Source of the DNA: Lottia gigantea
Taxonomy: Eukaryota; Mollusca; Gastropoda; Lottiidae
Direction of reading: 5' to 3'
DNA: 64,000 nt
Assembly (NCBI RefSeq): GCF_000327385.1
Contig: NW_008709979.1
Location: 794,418-858,417 of the forward strand
In this document: positions 1 through 13,400 of the stretch, piece after piece
How positions within the stretch are numbered: the first letter of the stretch is position 1
Layout: every line of letters begins with the position of its first letter
Notes under the pieces: generated by a model
Told to the model about the DNA's origin: nothing
Databases searched by the model: none
The model's input: only the letters and a program-made list of their open reading frames with translations
Made by a program: the position numbers and the translations under genes

Positions 1-124
1 ANATTGAATTGAGGAAGATGTTTAGACTATATTGCTTATAGCCATCAGCCTACTATTGCTACACAATCAAAATAATAATTCACGAAAACAAGAATTAGTT
101 ATCTGAAAAAGACCATTTTCTTAC

Positions 125-203
125 CTTTGGTGATGATGAGAAAAAAACAAATTATAAATAATAGTTTGCTAAAGACGGTCACAAGTCTATCCATGTTTAA
201 CAT
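125..203 (-). CDS. First coding exon (signal peptide) of an ITAM-type receptor running off the left edge
   Basis: On the minus strand an ATG at 203 opens 26 codons and one base, followed by a GTAAG donor (GT at 124-123). The peptide begins MLNMDRLVTVFSKLLF and continues as a hydrophobic stretch, a typical signal peptide. It is nearly identical to the first exon of the fucolectin-EGF receptor at 19291-19369, with the same length and phase. The rest of the gene would lie beyond the left end of the window. By homology it should encode another fucolectin/EGF/ITAM receptor, but only the exon and its 5' flank are seen. A second in-frame ATG at 194 is a possible alternative start. Confidence 0.75.
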
Positions 204-1439
204 TCTATTAACGAAGTGATATGCAGGTATATTTAATAATGTATTATATGTGATATTTAGGACAAGCAGGTTACAATAACTAAAGAGTTTCTATTAATAG
301 CATATAAATAGTTTACAGAATAATAAGGGGTTTTATTGTGAAATGCAGAACGAAATGAATCGGTGAAATTACAATAATATGCATAACCAACTATTATAGC
401 ATGGTGTCTCATGTATTCACTTGCATTACATACATTGCATGATTTAGTAGATATAAACCACTGTCGACTGTTGAAAGTTTGGTATTGAGTGTGTAAGAAA
501 TAGTTTTTATTTTTATCATGTTGATATGATGATATATAAATTTATGAAGGTTATATGAATGTGGTTTGATGACATATCAAATTTTTTAATAGAGAAACCC
601 AATGAAACTATCATTTTGCTCTACTTAGAATTTCGCTTCCCCTCGATTTATCATCGTTATCAAGAAACGGGTTCTTAATTGGTTAATTGATGATATCACA
701 AGTCGCGTTTACATATAGGTTAATGGTCTCAAGCTTGTCAATAAGTCTAATAATGATCGTGGTGCTGAAAGTCCGAGTATTACGTCATTATAAGACGTAT
801 TGACATGCTTCCGACCATTAACCAACTTAAAATACAGTTCACAAACAATAACATCTACTCAGGCACGTGCTATAATACAGGTCACATGAGATCTAATTAC
901 ATGCCTAACAATACAGGCAATCTTTCAAAATGTCCGGTCAGGAAAATAAAAAAAACTATATCTGTTCGAGTTACATACTATTATTCCCTTATTGCTGTGT
1001 CGTTCATTTCATTATTAATAATATGGATATGGATTAAAATGGATACTTTAATTATTTCATTTCGTATATCTGGACTGTAATTCATGGATTACAATTTGAT
1101 TGTATATGTATGTCTACAGGTCATAGATATTGGTACGACAAGATTAAAGGTTGGCCCGTTTGAAGTAAACCGTGCTCTGTCCGGACTCGGCCCAGATAAT
1201 TTGTGGCTGTTTAAACGCGGATATTGAAAACGTTTTAGATTTTAACAGAGGTCAAAAATGTCAGAAAAAAAGAAACGAATTTGTAAGTTAATTATATTGA
1301 GGGTTTACAGGTCTGTTTTGTCATATCACTACAGACATAACTACAACTATACTTACAGATACAAATAAAAAGATAGATCTTTACTTACAGATACAAGCAC
1401 AAATATGACCATACTTGCTAATACAAATACAGACATTAC

Positions 1440-2624
1440 AAGCAATGGATCACTAAAGGATCGAGGTTATCTGTATTTGACCATTGATAGATCTCATCTA
1501 ACAATATAAAAATTGGTATAGAAGAATCATGATTCTTGGTATCGGTATCCCAGTAACGACACTGGTAGATTTTAACAATTCTCTTTACATCAAAATAACC
1601 ACATTCATGTTCTTCTTTTATATCTTTTGTGATTGACATTGATTCTATATTTAAATCGTCTTTACCCGGAACATAATTACCAATATCCTACAAAATTAAT
1701 TTTATTAATCGAAAGAATGAAGTGTGTTTAATTTAAGTGACCTGATTATATGTTCTCCTAAAAACTATTGCCTGTAAATGAATTAACTCATTTTAAAATA
1801 AGTATAAGATTGCCACATATTGAAAAGGAAAAGAATGGACACTGAGCCGCTATATAAATTGTTTCGATGTATGCAATGATTATCATAATCTTACACTATA
1901 TAGTATACCTTCTGTATTGTGGTATACTAAGGCAATACAAATTAAAATAAAAAATGATCATTTGATTCAATATTAAGTTTTGTTGTGTATATAAATATTT
2001 CTGTAGTCAAGGAAGTTGTGAAATAATTTCTTATTACTTCTTTATATTTGGCAATTATTTGCTTTGTTGGTAGATAAAACAATTTATGTTTTGTAGATAT
2101 CTATATTTATAGTATGCACTTTAGTTCTATAGATAAAATGAATATCTCGTAGCTGAAGGGTTATTTATAACATGTATAAAATCTATTACAGACATATTAA
2201 CAACATTGATATAATCTTAAATATTAAGATATATTTTGGAAAGTGGACATATTAAAATGAGTATTTACTCCATTATTATATCAATACTTTTTACAATTTG
2301 ATATTGATAATCTTCTTCTAATACAGATTTAATGAAAATGAATTCATTTTACCAGCTTTTCTGACCGTAAAACTGGTACAGGTCCAGTCAAAATTGTTTA
2401 ATTAAGGCGTTATTCGATAAGACCACATGAAAGTACGAGGCAACACAAAATTCAAGACCTTCTCAGTAAAAAATTAAAGAAACATTAACACTAATAAAAG
2501 GAAATTGCAGAATCTCGGGCTTACTAGCCAAGACATGTTGATCTCTATTTTTATTTTTACTTTCTGATTTAAGAGCTTCTGAATAACCATCTTTATCTAT
2601 CTTACAACTTATTTTATTCATCAA
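1440..2624 (-). pseudogene. Decayed 3' fragment of a receptor tyrosine phosphatase (D2 domain), left copy
   Basis: Remnants of the phosphatase gene now intact at 23967-36394. The D1-D2 linker exon (about 2525-2624, peptide LMNKISCKIDKDGYSEALK) is readable. The next D2 exon survives only as a scrap near 2190-2220, and the exon with the TQ-P motif is gone. Exon 1440-1687 reads openly from DIGNYVPG through YQCRYWDTD to PLVIHCL; it is two exons of the intact gene joined in frame, with the intron and about 15 codons missing. The exon after HCL and the last exon are not seen. There is no catalytic D1, so this is a relic. It lies just upstream of the ITAM-receptor first exon at 125-203, the same arrangement as at 19.3-22.5 kb. 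Confidence 0.8.
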
Positions 2625-2724
2625 CTATAAATTATAAATATCATTAAAAAGGTCTTAGTAAATCTTTATACTACAAAATAATATCTTTATCATCAGACAA
2701 AACACAGTAAACTCTCAAAATGAG

Positions 2725-5700
2725 AAGTAGAAAGCAACCATCTCAGTTTCAGGCAATTCAATGTACAATGTATGTAAATACTGTAAGTATACAGCAATAC
2801 TACTAATAAAAATAATTATAAAGCTCTGGTGATGACATTCCATTGTTCTGGTGGGAATTAATATCTCACAATATAACTTTCAAAAACATGTAAGTATAAG
2901 TTATACGTAGTTACTGTTCACCAATGATATAAATAAAGTGGAAATAATAAGATATTCGTTGTTCATATTAAAATATTAAATAGTATTTAGGGTACAGTAC
3001 AGTCATGAACGAAAGAACGGGACATTTCGACTTCTGACTTCCAATTTTTATGTAATAGAAATAGCTTTCTAGACTAAACTACGCCCACGGCAGCAGTAAG
3101 TAAATTTCAATTTTCCTTTTTCACAAATATGAATTAATGAACTACAAATCTGAAATAATCCCATTGTTCATAAATTCAATCCAGGATGGAATCTCCATCC
3201 AGTATCGTCCATACGAGAGTAACACCCATTTTTCGCAGTTTCTGATATAATCTTAGCTAGAGGGTGGGGCAATCTGCGACCATCAAGTTCATAGCTAGTA
3301 GACACTGGATGTTTCTCTATGAGCGTTGATATAGGAATAATAGATTTCCATGATATAGCTATAATAATTGAAATGTTATCCAACAGGTATTATGTGACCA
3401 ATTGTTGATCTAGAATAAATAAATATCTATTTATTGCAGTATTTAGGTCATAGGCCCATAGATACAAACATATAATACATATATAACTGGACAGCATATA
3501 CAATTCACATACGACTATAGTTGTCGTACAGCGTGTAATTTAAATAATATTTCTATTGATCGGGTCAAACGACAATAATAACAATAACTCTAGCAGACAA
3601 ATTATTAATATTTGACAGTACATAATAATCAAGATAATATTAATGGATAACGTTCGATTTGTGTAGGGTTGTTTAGAACAATATGTAATTCAAAATACTG
3701 TGACAATACACTATATACTTAAAAGGTTGGTCTAGATTTGGAATTTGATATCTGAAATTGCCAGTTGATAAGATGTAGTGGTCTAGTTTCAGTTTGATAA
3801 ACTCAAGATTTTCATGGTCATGTTATATTGAATTTTTGTCCAGAAACTAAGTATTGACCAGACTTTCATGTGACTTATTGTAAAGTTTTCAACTATAGAT
3901 TTCTGGAAAAAGTTATAGAAGAATTTCGTGAAAGAGATGACAAATTCTGCTTGATTCGAAATATTCATATGATCCCGTTTTAATGGAGGTTTCACTGTAT
4001 AATAACTTATATTAAAATATATATATTTATTTTTTGTGTCACAAAATACATCTTTATATCAACCTTGTCTTTTTTTTTACCGCATTAGAACATTATTTAT
4101 ATCTAATACATCAATTATACATATACTAAAACTAAAATACTGCCTTCCTCCTTCATTTGTAAATAGAATTTTATTGATTATTTTAGTGAATTTGATAATC
4201 AAGCTCAAACCAGAAATTGTAGTCTTATAACAACTTTATGTTGTAAAAAAATATGAAAGACTGTAAGTTTAGCATCAATTGTAAGAAACCAAATGGACAA
4301 ACTGTGTAAAAGGTAGTTAGATTTTTGGAAAATATTTGTACTCAAATTTATGAAAACCAAACATCAAAATCCAAAGAGATGTGTCCTTAACTTATCTGAA
4401 AGTTTTAATTAAAAGTTGGCTTGTCGTTAATTCTAAAACATCAATGTTTTTGGTTGGTTTCGGAATTCTAATGTATAGATTTTAGCAAAATAAACTCCAA
4501 ATGATAGAGAAATTATCTGTCCTCCTAACTAAAAAATATTGAGCCATTAAAAGGCCAACCACCAAAACTAAATCAAATTTCAAGTACGCTCCGTTTTAAA
4601 TAACTACTTTAAAAATCAGGTCAAGAATATATACTATTTTAGAAATCTTTTAATGTATAATTTACCATGATAGTATCTTCATTTACAATAATACTGAAAT
4701 AATGAAACGAACCGAACTGAATGAATATGATTGAAAAATCACTGACAAATTCAATTTTGATTTAGGAAAACAGCGTATTTATTTCCTAAATTTGATCAAT
4801 AGTGTTGATATCAACACAAATGAAATCAAGTTCAATAATATTGGTTTAGATTTGAGCAACTAACGTGTGGAGAGAATAATCAACAGAAGTTACGGAAAAC
4901 GGGATAATCTGTCGGATTTCTTGAGAATTCAGATGGTTCTTTGGCTTGCAATAAACTTGGTGTAAGTAAGCATGAAATAGAATGTATTATGTTGTGTGTT
5001 GAAATTGAAGTCAACAATATTATTTTGGTTACTACGCCATTACCTTATTTTGAGTGTCTCACACATTGAAATGAATACTTTTAAGGATCATCTTGATTCA
5101 ATTTCAACTCCGTTAATAACGAATTTTTCATGTAATTTAACTAAATTTGTTTAAAAAATATAATCAGCTGAAGGTTGGGTTATTTGCTTTGTGATAGCTG
5201 TCTCCGTCGCTGCCTCTTCTATTTATTCTTAGCAACTAATTTTGAAGAAATTTGATAGATTTATCTTCATTATCACCAACCTGTTTTTCTTTTTTCTTTT
5301 CTTTACTCTGTACACTCATGTGTTATCATACATACTCATAATTATTACTCCCGTGAAGTTACAAGACTTTTAACTTCAACTTTTAACTTTTAACTTTTTA
5401 AGTTCAAATCATGCACAACATTATACCGGTGCATCTTAACTCAAGCAACCACTAGCACTATGTATTTGTGCCCAACTTTACAACCAGCAAATAAAGATCA
5501 CTGCTAAGATTTAAAAGTTTAATGTAAACATTAAATAATTTAAAACATAAACAAAATAAACTAAACAGAGTTCAACATGTTAAAAAGGCACATCCAAGGA
5601 TGGTCTAATTAAATTTCATTCAAATCCAAAATTATCATCTGATTCGAGTGGTTTCCAAGTATTTCATAATGTTGCTGATTTTCGGAACGTTTCTAAATTT

Positions 5701-7453
5701 AGTGTATCGCTGTGATTCGCTGAAGAACCAAAAGGTTACACTCAAGTTTCTAAAGAAAATGTACAAAGGTAATAAATAATATAAATAATCTAAATAAAGA
5801 ATCCATTGTGGTCTACATTATCGAGCTTCGGAATTTCAATTCTAAATTGTGGTTACTCCCATTTAATCATAAAATGTTACAAAGGTGCATTACTGAAGTC
5901 AATGATTACCTCAATAATCTAATGAAATTACAAGAATAAAATAATATTGCAAAGATTCTTAATACAGCAATAAAATGCATTCTTAAAAAGATCAGTAACA
6001 CAAAGATACAATCAATCTTCAAACAGACAACAGTTTTTTTCAGATCAATAAAATAGTCATCTTCATCAAAATTCACAACTGCGACCATTTAAAATGGAAA
6101 TTAAACTTATAGGATCACCAGCCTCCAAAATAAGACTTTGCTTATCATGAATAATAGCGATAATATAGTGTCGTGCAATCTTTTTTCAGAAAATTACGAT
6201 ATTTCAAATGTCAAGAATCGCGTAGTAACTTTATAGTTAACTAGTCTACATACTGAGTAGCTCGTTTTGTATGCACATGTATGTTTTGGTTGGTGAAGTG
6301 GAAATTGCCACGCCCATTTTTAAGCGAAGTACTACCCACCTTTACTATATCTTCAGAACCATGGGACCTAGAAGGTCGTGTGATCACTCATGAATGGAAT
6401 AGCCTAAAACTGATTTCAGCATCACAACAGTTCTTTATGATATAAACAATTGTAAATGTCCATATAATTTGACATACTCATGCATGCTAACTCTGTTCAA
6501 AGTTGAGCTCCAGAACTATTTAAATCGATAATAACCCCCCTATCAGACCCATTGGTGATAGTGATATTTTTTCTGTTCACATTCTTCTGACTTGATTAAA
6601 TCAAAAATAATATCTATTGGACTCTCAGCCATTTGCCTAAATATGTCAAGGCTTTCATTGGTAGTTTTGGCACCTAGTGCCACGAAGTCCACTATTGTCA
6701 TCTAAGCATCACATTTGACGACAGTTGATTGTCTTGTTGTCTAGATAAGGAAGCTTTATTATTATTAAACTGATGTCATGGAGCTGAACTTGTATGTACT
6801 GGTCAATTCACGAGCTCTAACTTGTTAAAACCTCCTTATCACGAGAACTAATCAGTCAACTTCCAGATCAGGAAAGGAATGTCATTTGTGTTGCTTGCAG
6901 AGAACTGTAGCTGGCGCTGCGACAATCTCATGCAACCAAGAAGAAGTCGACGTCAGCAGAGCACTATTGCTCTTTTCGAAATTTCTGGTTTGAGGAATCC
7001 ATTACTATACAGTATAGTTATAATTTGCGATTTAGTCTTGCTTTGGACGAGATTTTTGGTTAACAGAATTGTTTTGCTTGTTCGGATTTTTATTACATAA
7101 TCAAGTTTCATATTAATGATAAAGTTGTGTAATACAGGGTTTAATCAATCTTGGTTGACACACCGGACACAGATGTCTTTGTCAACTTCATCTTCCACTT
7201 CAAGAAAACCTGACAATTACAAAAGCTGTTTTAACCGAGGAAAGAATAAAACTGTACCTGTCCATATGTTAGTTGATCAACTAAACAACAATTTTGTGAG
7301 CCAATGTAAAATTTGTGAGCCATATGCAAAATTTTCATTGTCGTAAATTTTACCTGAAATATTTTCAAAATATGCTATTTGCATCTGTGTATCTACTGAA
7401 TTAGTTTTAAAAGAGTGAATTTTATGTTAGTTTCCATTGCTCAAAAGAACAAA
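2725..7453. other. Intergenic, no gene recognised
   Basis: AT-rich sequence with only short open frames (60-76 codons) that lack recognisable domains, Cys patterns or matching splice sites. It contains the 3' flank of the receptor gene ending at 7454 and unclassified repeat-like stretches, such as 6990-7095, which resembles 29580-29690. Nothing is supported as coding. Confidence 0.6.
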
Positions 7454-10400
7454 CTATGTCAATTTTTCGTAAAGAGGTGAAGGTAAAATTCCATCAAGAG
7501 ATTCATAAGGATCAGTTTCAACTTGAGATCCTGTAACATCGTGTTGTATATTCTCATTTGAAGGTCTGATAGTCTCTACATTATCTGAAGATGTATATCT
7601 AACAGTTCTTTCATTTGAATTATAACGTTCATTTCTAAAAAATAATACCACTGATATGAATATAATTTAAACAGATGTATTTGATAAAACATTTAGCTTC
7701 TTACTTCATCTTTTCTTTCCTGAAAACTCGCATTAAACCTAACTTAAATTAAGCTACACCTGCATTAAAGACTAAATTGGTCATTTTGAAGTGGAACATC
7801 TTGAAATAAAAAAAAAAAACACGTTATTTTGCTTATGACTGTGAGTTTACAAAATTTATTATGTACAAATGACATGGGTCTCTCTCTTTTGAGATTTTCG
7901 TCAAAAGGACAGATGCACCATTTCTTTGGCTAATCAAACTTTAGTCTTAGAAACGGGATTTTGTTTTTGCATAGCCAATCAGTAATAGTGTTCACGGCTC
8001 ACCGTTGAAATTGAGACTGAAGTATATGTGTGTCTAGAATTATACGCGTTTGAAGGTTAAAAAGAGTCATTTTTGAGGGGAATATGTGATTTAAATCTAG
8101 ATTGTTTGGCCCAATAACTTAGGGAAACTGTTACACTTTTGACGAGATGAAGAAAGAAAGGAACTGTCGTCTTAGACGAAATCATACAATATTGGTTCTG
8201 AACAGTCACCTTTTTTTCATACAGCAATATACCAATATTACAATCCCAATCAGTAGTAAAACCATTGAAGTCAGGGCACCGACGATTCCAGCAACTAGTG
8301 GTGATATTCCATCAGAACTTTCTAAAATACAAATGGCAAAATGCTGAAATTGTAGCTTATTTCAAAACTTAAAAAACGGGCGCATCATATAAAAACGGTT
8401 GTAAGTGTTTCATGTATGAAAAAATGTGCAAATTTCTATGTAAAGATAAAATCATGAATGGAATTAATGAGAGCTATCGCTTTACAGCTGATAGTATATT
8501 TAGTAGCAATACTATAATCATGTGGTAAAACGTCAAAATAAAACAAAGTCCTGTATACCATGCACGTGATAGTCACTTAACTTTGTAAATACATGAATTG
8601 GAGACATAAACCTAAATTTACAATGTTTAACATTCTTTATTAGAACTGTAGCCCGAGAAATCACAAGGATTCCTCCCGTCCATTACCCGTCGAGAAAGAT
8701 TTGATTTTATTTAGACTGTTGGCAGGTTAACGGGTGGTAAAAACCCTTCGTTTTGAATTTTGTAAAAAAAACAAACAAAATAAAATATTATCACTATCTT
8801 TAACCTACGAAAGCCGTGTTAGGACTTCCAACTTCCGACTTCCAAGTTTTTTTTTTCACTTCCTACTTCCAAGTTTTTTTTTCACTTCCGACTTCCGATT
8901 TCCAAGTTTTTACTTCGGACTTGCAAGTTTTTTCCTCCAGCAAGCTTGTAATTAAGTCTACGCTTTTGTGATCATATCCAATGTGGCTTGTTAACGCGAT
9001 AGAAGTCACAGTTGTCATCTGATCTTAATAAAATTTGGTTTAATTTATACCTAAGAGTCCTTAGACACGTTCAAATTAAGGTATGATTCAACAGAGGATA
9101 AAAGAGTTTCACAACTGGTCCGCTATGCTAGTGCTTGTTCTCTTTAAGGGCTTTCTGGCAAGAGGTCGAATATTAACCGTGAAATTACCGAAACAGGTTA
9201 CTTGACACAACAAGTCGTTGCATAGCAAGATATGCCCACTTTCCTGATACATTTTCAGTATATCAAGGGCGGTCACCAATTTGTGTCCAATCATACCAAA
9301 AATCTCATTTGTTCAAGATATAGTTGATTAAATCAAACACAAAATATTCAATGAAATTCTGACATAAACTATTGCATTAACAAGCTAACGAATGGGCAAT
9401 AACTCAAATTCCGGTCATCGAAAGATCATCAAATTTGAACTTGTCCAAGAATTCATTAATATAAATGATCACACCAAATTTCATAAAAATCAGATAACAA
9501 GCCAATTATGGACCGACGGACGGACAGAGGTGACGACAATATACGACCACATTATATGTGGGCGTATAAAAACTGTCCAACGAAACATCATGAATATCGA
9601 ACTTATCCAAAATCTCATCAATATATAAATGATCACACCAAATTTCATTCGAATCAGATAAAAACTGTAGTCTCTATTCCGTTCACAATCCAATTTCAAT
9701 TCGTTTAGGCTTAGTCAAGGGCAATAACTCAAAAACAGTTCATCGAAAAATTGTGAATATCGACCTTGTCCAAGATCTCATCAATATAAATGATCACACC
9801 AAATTTCATTCGAATCAGATGAAAACTGTAGTCTCTATCGCGCTCAAAAGCCAATTTAGACGCGTTTTGGCTAAGTCAAGGGCAATAACTCAAAAATCCG
9901 TTCATCGAAAAATCGTGAATATCGAACTTGTCCAAGAGTGAAAAGTGAAAAAAACTTGGAAGTCGGAAGTGAAAAAAAAAACTTGGAAGTCGGAAGTCCT
10001 GACCCGGCTTTCGTATTAACCTGATTGTTTCCTAAAATGCTTATTCCACATTCAGACATTTGCTATTGATTAAAAAGAATTGTAGAAAAAATCAGTATAA
10101 TTAACTGACAGTAAATATGTATTGGTTAGATGACGAGGTTCCGTGGATTAATCGTATAAAAAGTTAAATCGTAGAGCTGAGTGGTTTAACCAACACTTTA
10201 AACGATTAAACCACGGAAACCGTGTTATCTAACCTGATTAGACCATAATAATGATTATGATATAAGGCGTATGTTTCAAAATTATTCTTTAAAACTTATT
10301 AATTCAGATTTGTACATGAACTATTTCTAGACATTTCAGCACGTGCAAGTTGTTATCATGTCACGTGATCATTCGCTATGTATGGCCAAATTTGTTTCAC

Positions 10401-13400
10401 ACCTGAATGGTGTTTTTTCATCATGTTTTCCTATTACGAAAAGCTCACGTTTCGTTGATTTTTCATTGTGAGCATAACTTAAAGTGCACGTGATTTACAT
10501 TGATGAATATTTGGTACGCATGTAAAATTGAATTTCTATGTCGTGTGAATCAATTTGAGAATAGGTTGATTTCTTCTTGCTTCAGTTCTGTGATTTATAT
10601 AATGGATACTGACGTCGATTTTCAGGTGTCAGGAGTATTTATTAACACAAGAGGATAATTTTATTATGTATTTCGACGATGAAAAGTTTAAATCCACTGG
10701 TCGCCCAGTTAATCTGTTACCAAATCTGATTTCTAATGAGGTCAGGAATACTCTCTAATTAGCTTTGAATTGACTTTTTCTCTCATTTCATAAATATTCA
10801 GAATAAAACTTTATGCCATTGGTATAAAGTTTTATAAGGGAAACTCTCTTATAAAAGCACTGGCCTAGGTCACAAGTAGGGACTGTGGATTTTAGCATTG
10901 GAATACATCAATTTGATAGAAAATTACCCACTTCTGGAGAGATTTACAAGATAAACAAATAATGCAGAAATACAAAGCGATTGATTCAGGGAGTTAATGA
11001 AAGAGGGTCTAATCTACCATGGACAAGAACATTACTCAGATTTTTATTCCTTTTGTAAGCAGTCACCACACGTTAAGTTAGTAAAGATGTTAAGGAATTC
11101 GTCCCGAAGTTCTTTATAAAAGCTTTTGGCAATCACAGCTGTAGAATTGTAGGTGGCAACGAAAGGTATGATTTGATTGTCATGCTGTACATTTAGACCG
11201 TTAGGTACAACTGTTTGTAATTGATCAATGCATTGGTCTTAGATTGTCTTCGGGTCCATAGAAATATAAGGTTGAGTGATTTTACATTTGAGCTTGACAC
11301 ACTTCCCTCCCAGAAAATTCACGTGAATACGATTACTTTTCTGACTGAAAATTCCCCTCTGTAAAATCATGTTTACAAAAAATAACTTTTCCAGTGGTTA
11401 ACATTTTGATCAACCTAAAGACAATCTTAGACCCTAAGTAGTTTTTTGTAATTAATCTTTCAATTTGTTCGTGCCATAATTCGATTCAGAAATCATTGTA
11501 GTCAGAGAGTAGGAATTTTTGTTCGGCTATAGTAACCATATTAATAGCCTTCGATATTTGAATCGCACAATATGTTCTGAATCATCAACTATTGAAGAAA
11601 GAAGTCCCAGTCGTGGTAAAACTAACATTTCAGTTGGTTATACCACGCCAAGATCAAAGAAGTTATGGTCTAAATATGAATAAATGCATTATGAATAATT
11701 AAAAAAATGTATTTGGTCATTAAAGACTGTATTGTCTTTGCCCGGACTGCTTGCCCGGAAACCTATATTAATGTACTTCGTACTGGTCAATAAAATATAG
11801 TGGATTTCACCCAAAAGTAAATAAAATTATAACTATTACCTGTAGCCTCAGTACACTGTCTGCCACTTTTACCATCAATACAACCATCTAAACAATCTCC
11901 TGTATCTTGATCACATCTATTGATACAATTACTATTACACTTAGTTTGACATTGATTACCATACCATCCTGTATTACAACTTGTACATCTTCCTGTAGCT
12001 TGATCACATCCATTGATACAATTACTATTACACTTAGTTTGACATTGATTACCATACCATCCTGTATTACAACTTGTACATCTTCCTGTAGTTTGATCAC
12101 ATCCATTGATACAATTACTATTACACTTAGTCTGACATTGATTACCATACCATCCTGTATTACAACTTGTACATTGATTATTATTACAACTAATACAGTT
12201 ATCTAGACAGGTATCCTGACAGTAATTACCTTTATAACCATCTATACAACCAGTTGTACATAATCCATTAGTCTGGTGACATGTCTTCTCAAAACAGTTA
12301 GTACTACACTCCTTGTTACAAACATCACCATAATATCCCTTAATACATCCAATAGTACAATAACCATTAGTTATATTACATACTGGATTATTGTTTTGTG
12401 TTCGGTACATTGGTTTCCATAATATCCCGCTTTACAACTTGTACATCTTCCTGTATCTTGATAACATTTACTCTGTTTACACTTAGAACTACATTTATTA
12501 TTACATGTATCACCATACCATGTATCTTTACAACCAGAGTTACATTTACCACTAGTTTTATAACAAGTAATAGAGGAATGATATTTACAGTTAACTGAAC
12601 ATAGCTCTTCACATTTATCTCCCCAGTTATAATTCTTACATTCACTACAATAACCATTGTTCTTATCACATTTAGACAGTCTACAGTTTGTAGGACATTG
12701 TGACTGACATTTTATACCCCAATAACCATCATTACAAGCTTCACAATTACCATTATTCTGGATACAACCACCATTACAATTAGTATTACATGGTGTATCA
12801 CATTTATTACCATTATAACCAGACTTACAATTGTTACAATTACCACTAGAATCACAGCCATCTTTACAATTACTCCCACATTCTAGAGAGTAATAATATA
12901 CATAATTGAATCACATATTGAGGAGTTAAGAATCCTCTCCGTTTCGTTTAAGAGGCTTTTAAATTTTGATAGTTTTGCCTTTCTTGTTTGTCTCTTTTTT
13001 CTGATGCCTTAGAGGTATATAAGTATAAACAGTTAAATTATGGCAAAGACTAATGTTTACTGTATTTACTGTGGAACATATGCACATATCCATGCAGATT
13101 AAATACGTATAACAAAAACACTCACTTTCAAATATTTCTACTTCACAGGGTGAGAGATATGTGTTTCCTAGGTCGGGATTTTCTACACTGATATATACAT
13201 ATCTACCATTAAACTGTATATTTTGTTGTTGATTACAACTGTTTATATTGTAGATATCTCGTTTTGTTGTACTAGTATCTTTATAACAAACTGTAGATTG
13301 TTGATATTCATTATAATTACATCTACCATTAGAACTTAATCTTAGCTCAAAACCTTGTAATCTTTCTTGACCTGTAAAGATAACATAAGATTATTTCTAT

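Larger units (their letters stand above)
1..2720. repeat. Segmental duplication, left copy (pairs with 19190-22560)
   Basis: The segment carries, in the same order as 19190-22560, an ITAM-receptor first exon, its 5' flank and debris of a receptor phosphatase 3' end. Long stretches match almost base for base, for example around 1-240 with 19192-19430, 1150-1270 with 20190-20310 and 2550-2650 with 22420-22510. Internal indels differ: the phosphatase last exon present at 20534-20608 is not seen here. Position 2 is an N, so the left edge is close to an assembly break. The exact right edge was judged by eye. Confidence 0.85.

Noticed and set aside
11907-12206. 99-codon plus-strand open frame antisense to the EGF exon
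   Set aside because: It is produced by the 93-bp tandem EGF units on the minus strand; composition (Thr/Ile/Ser repeats) follows from the antisense of Cys/Asn-rich codons.
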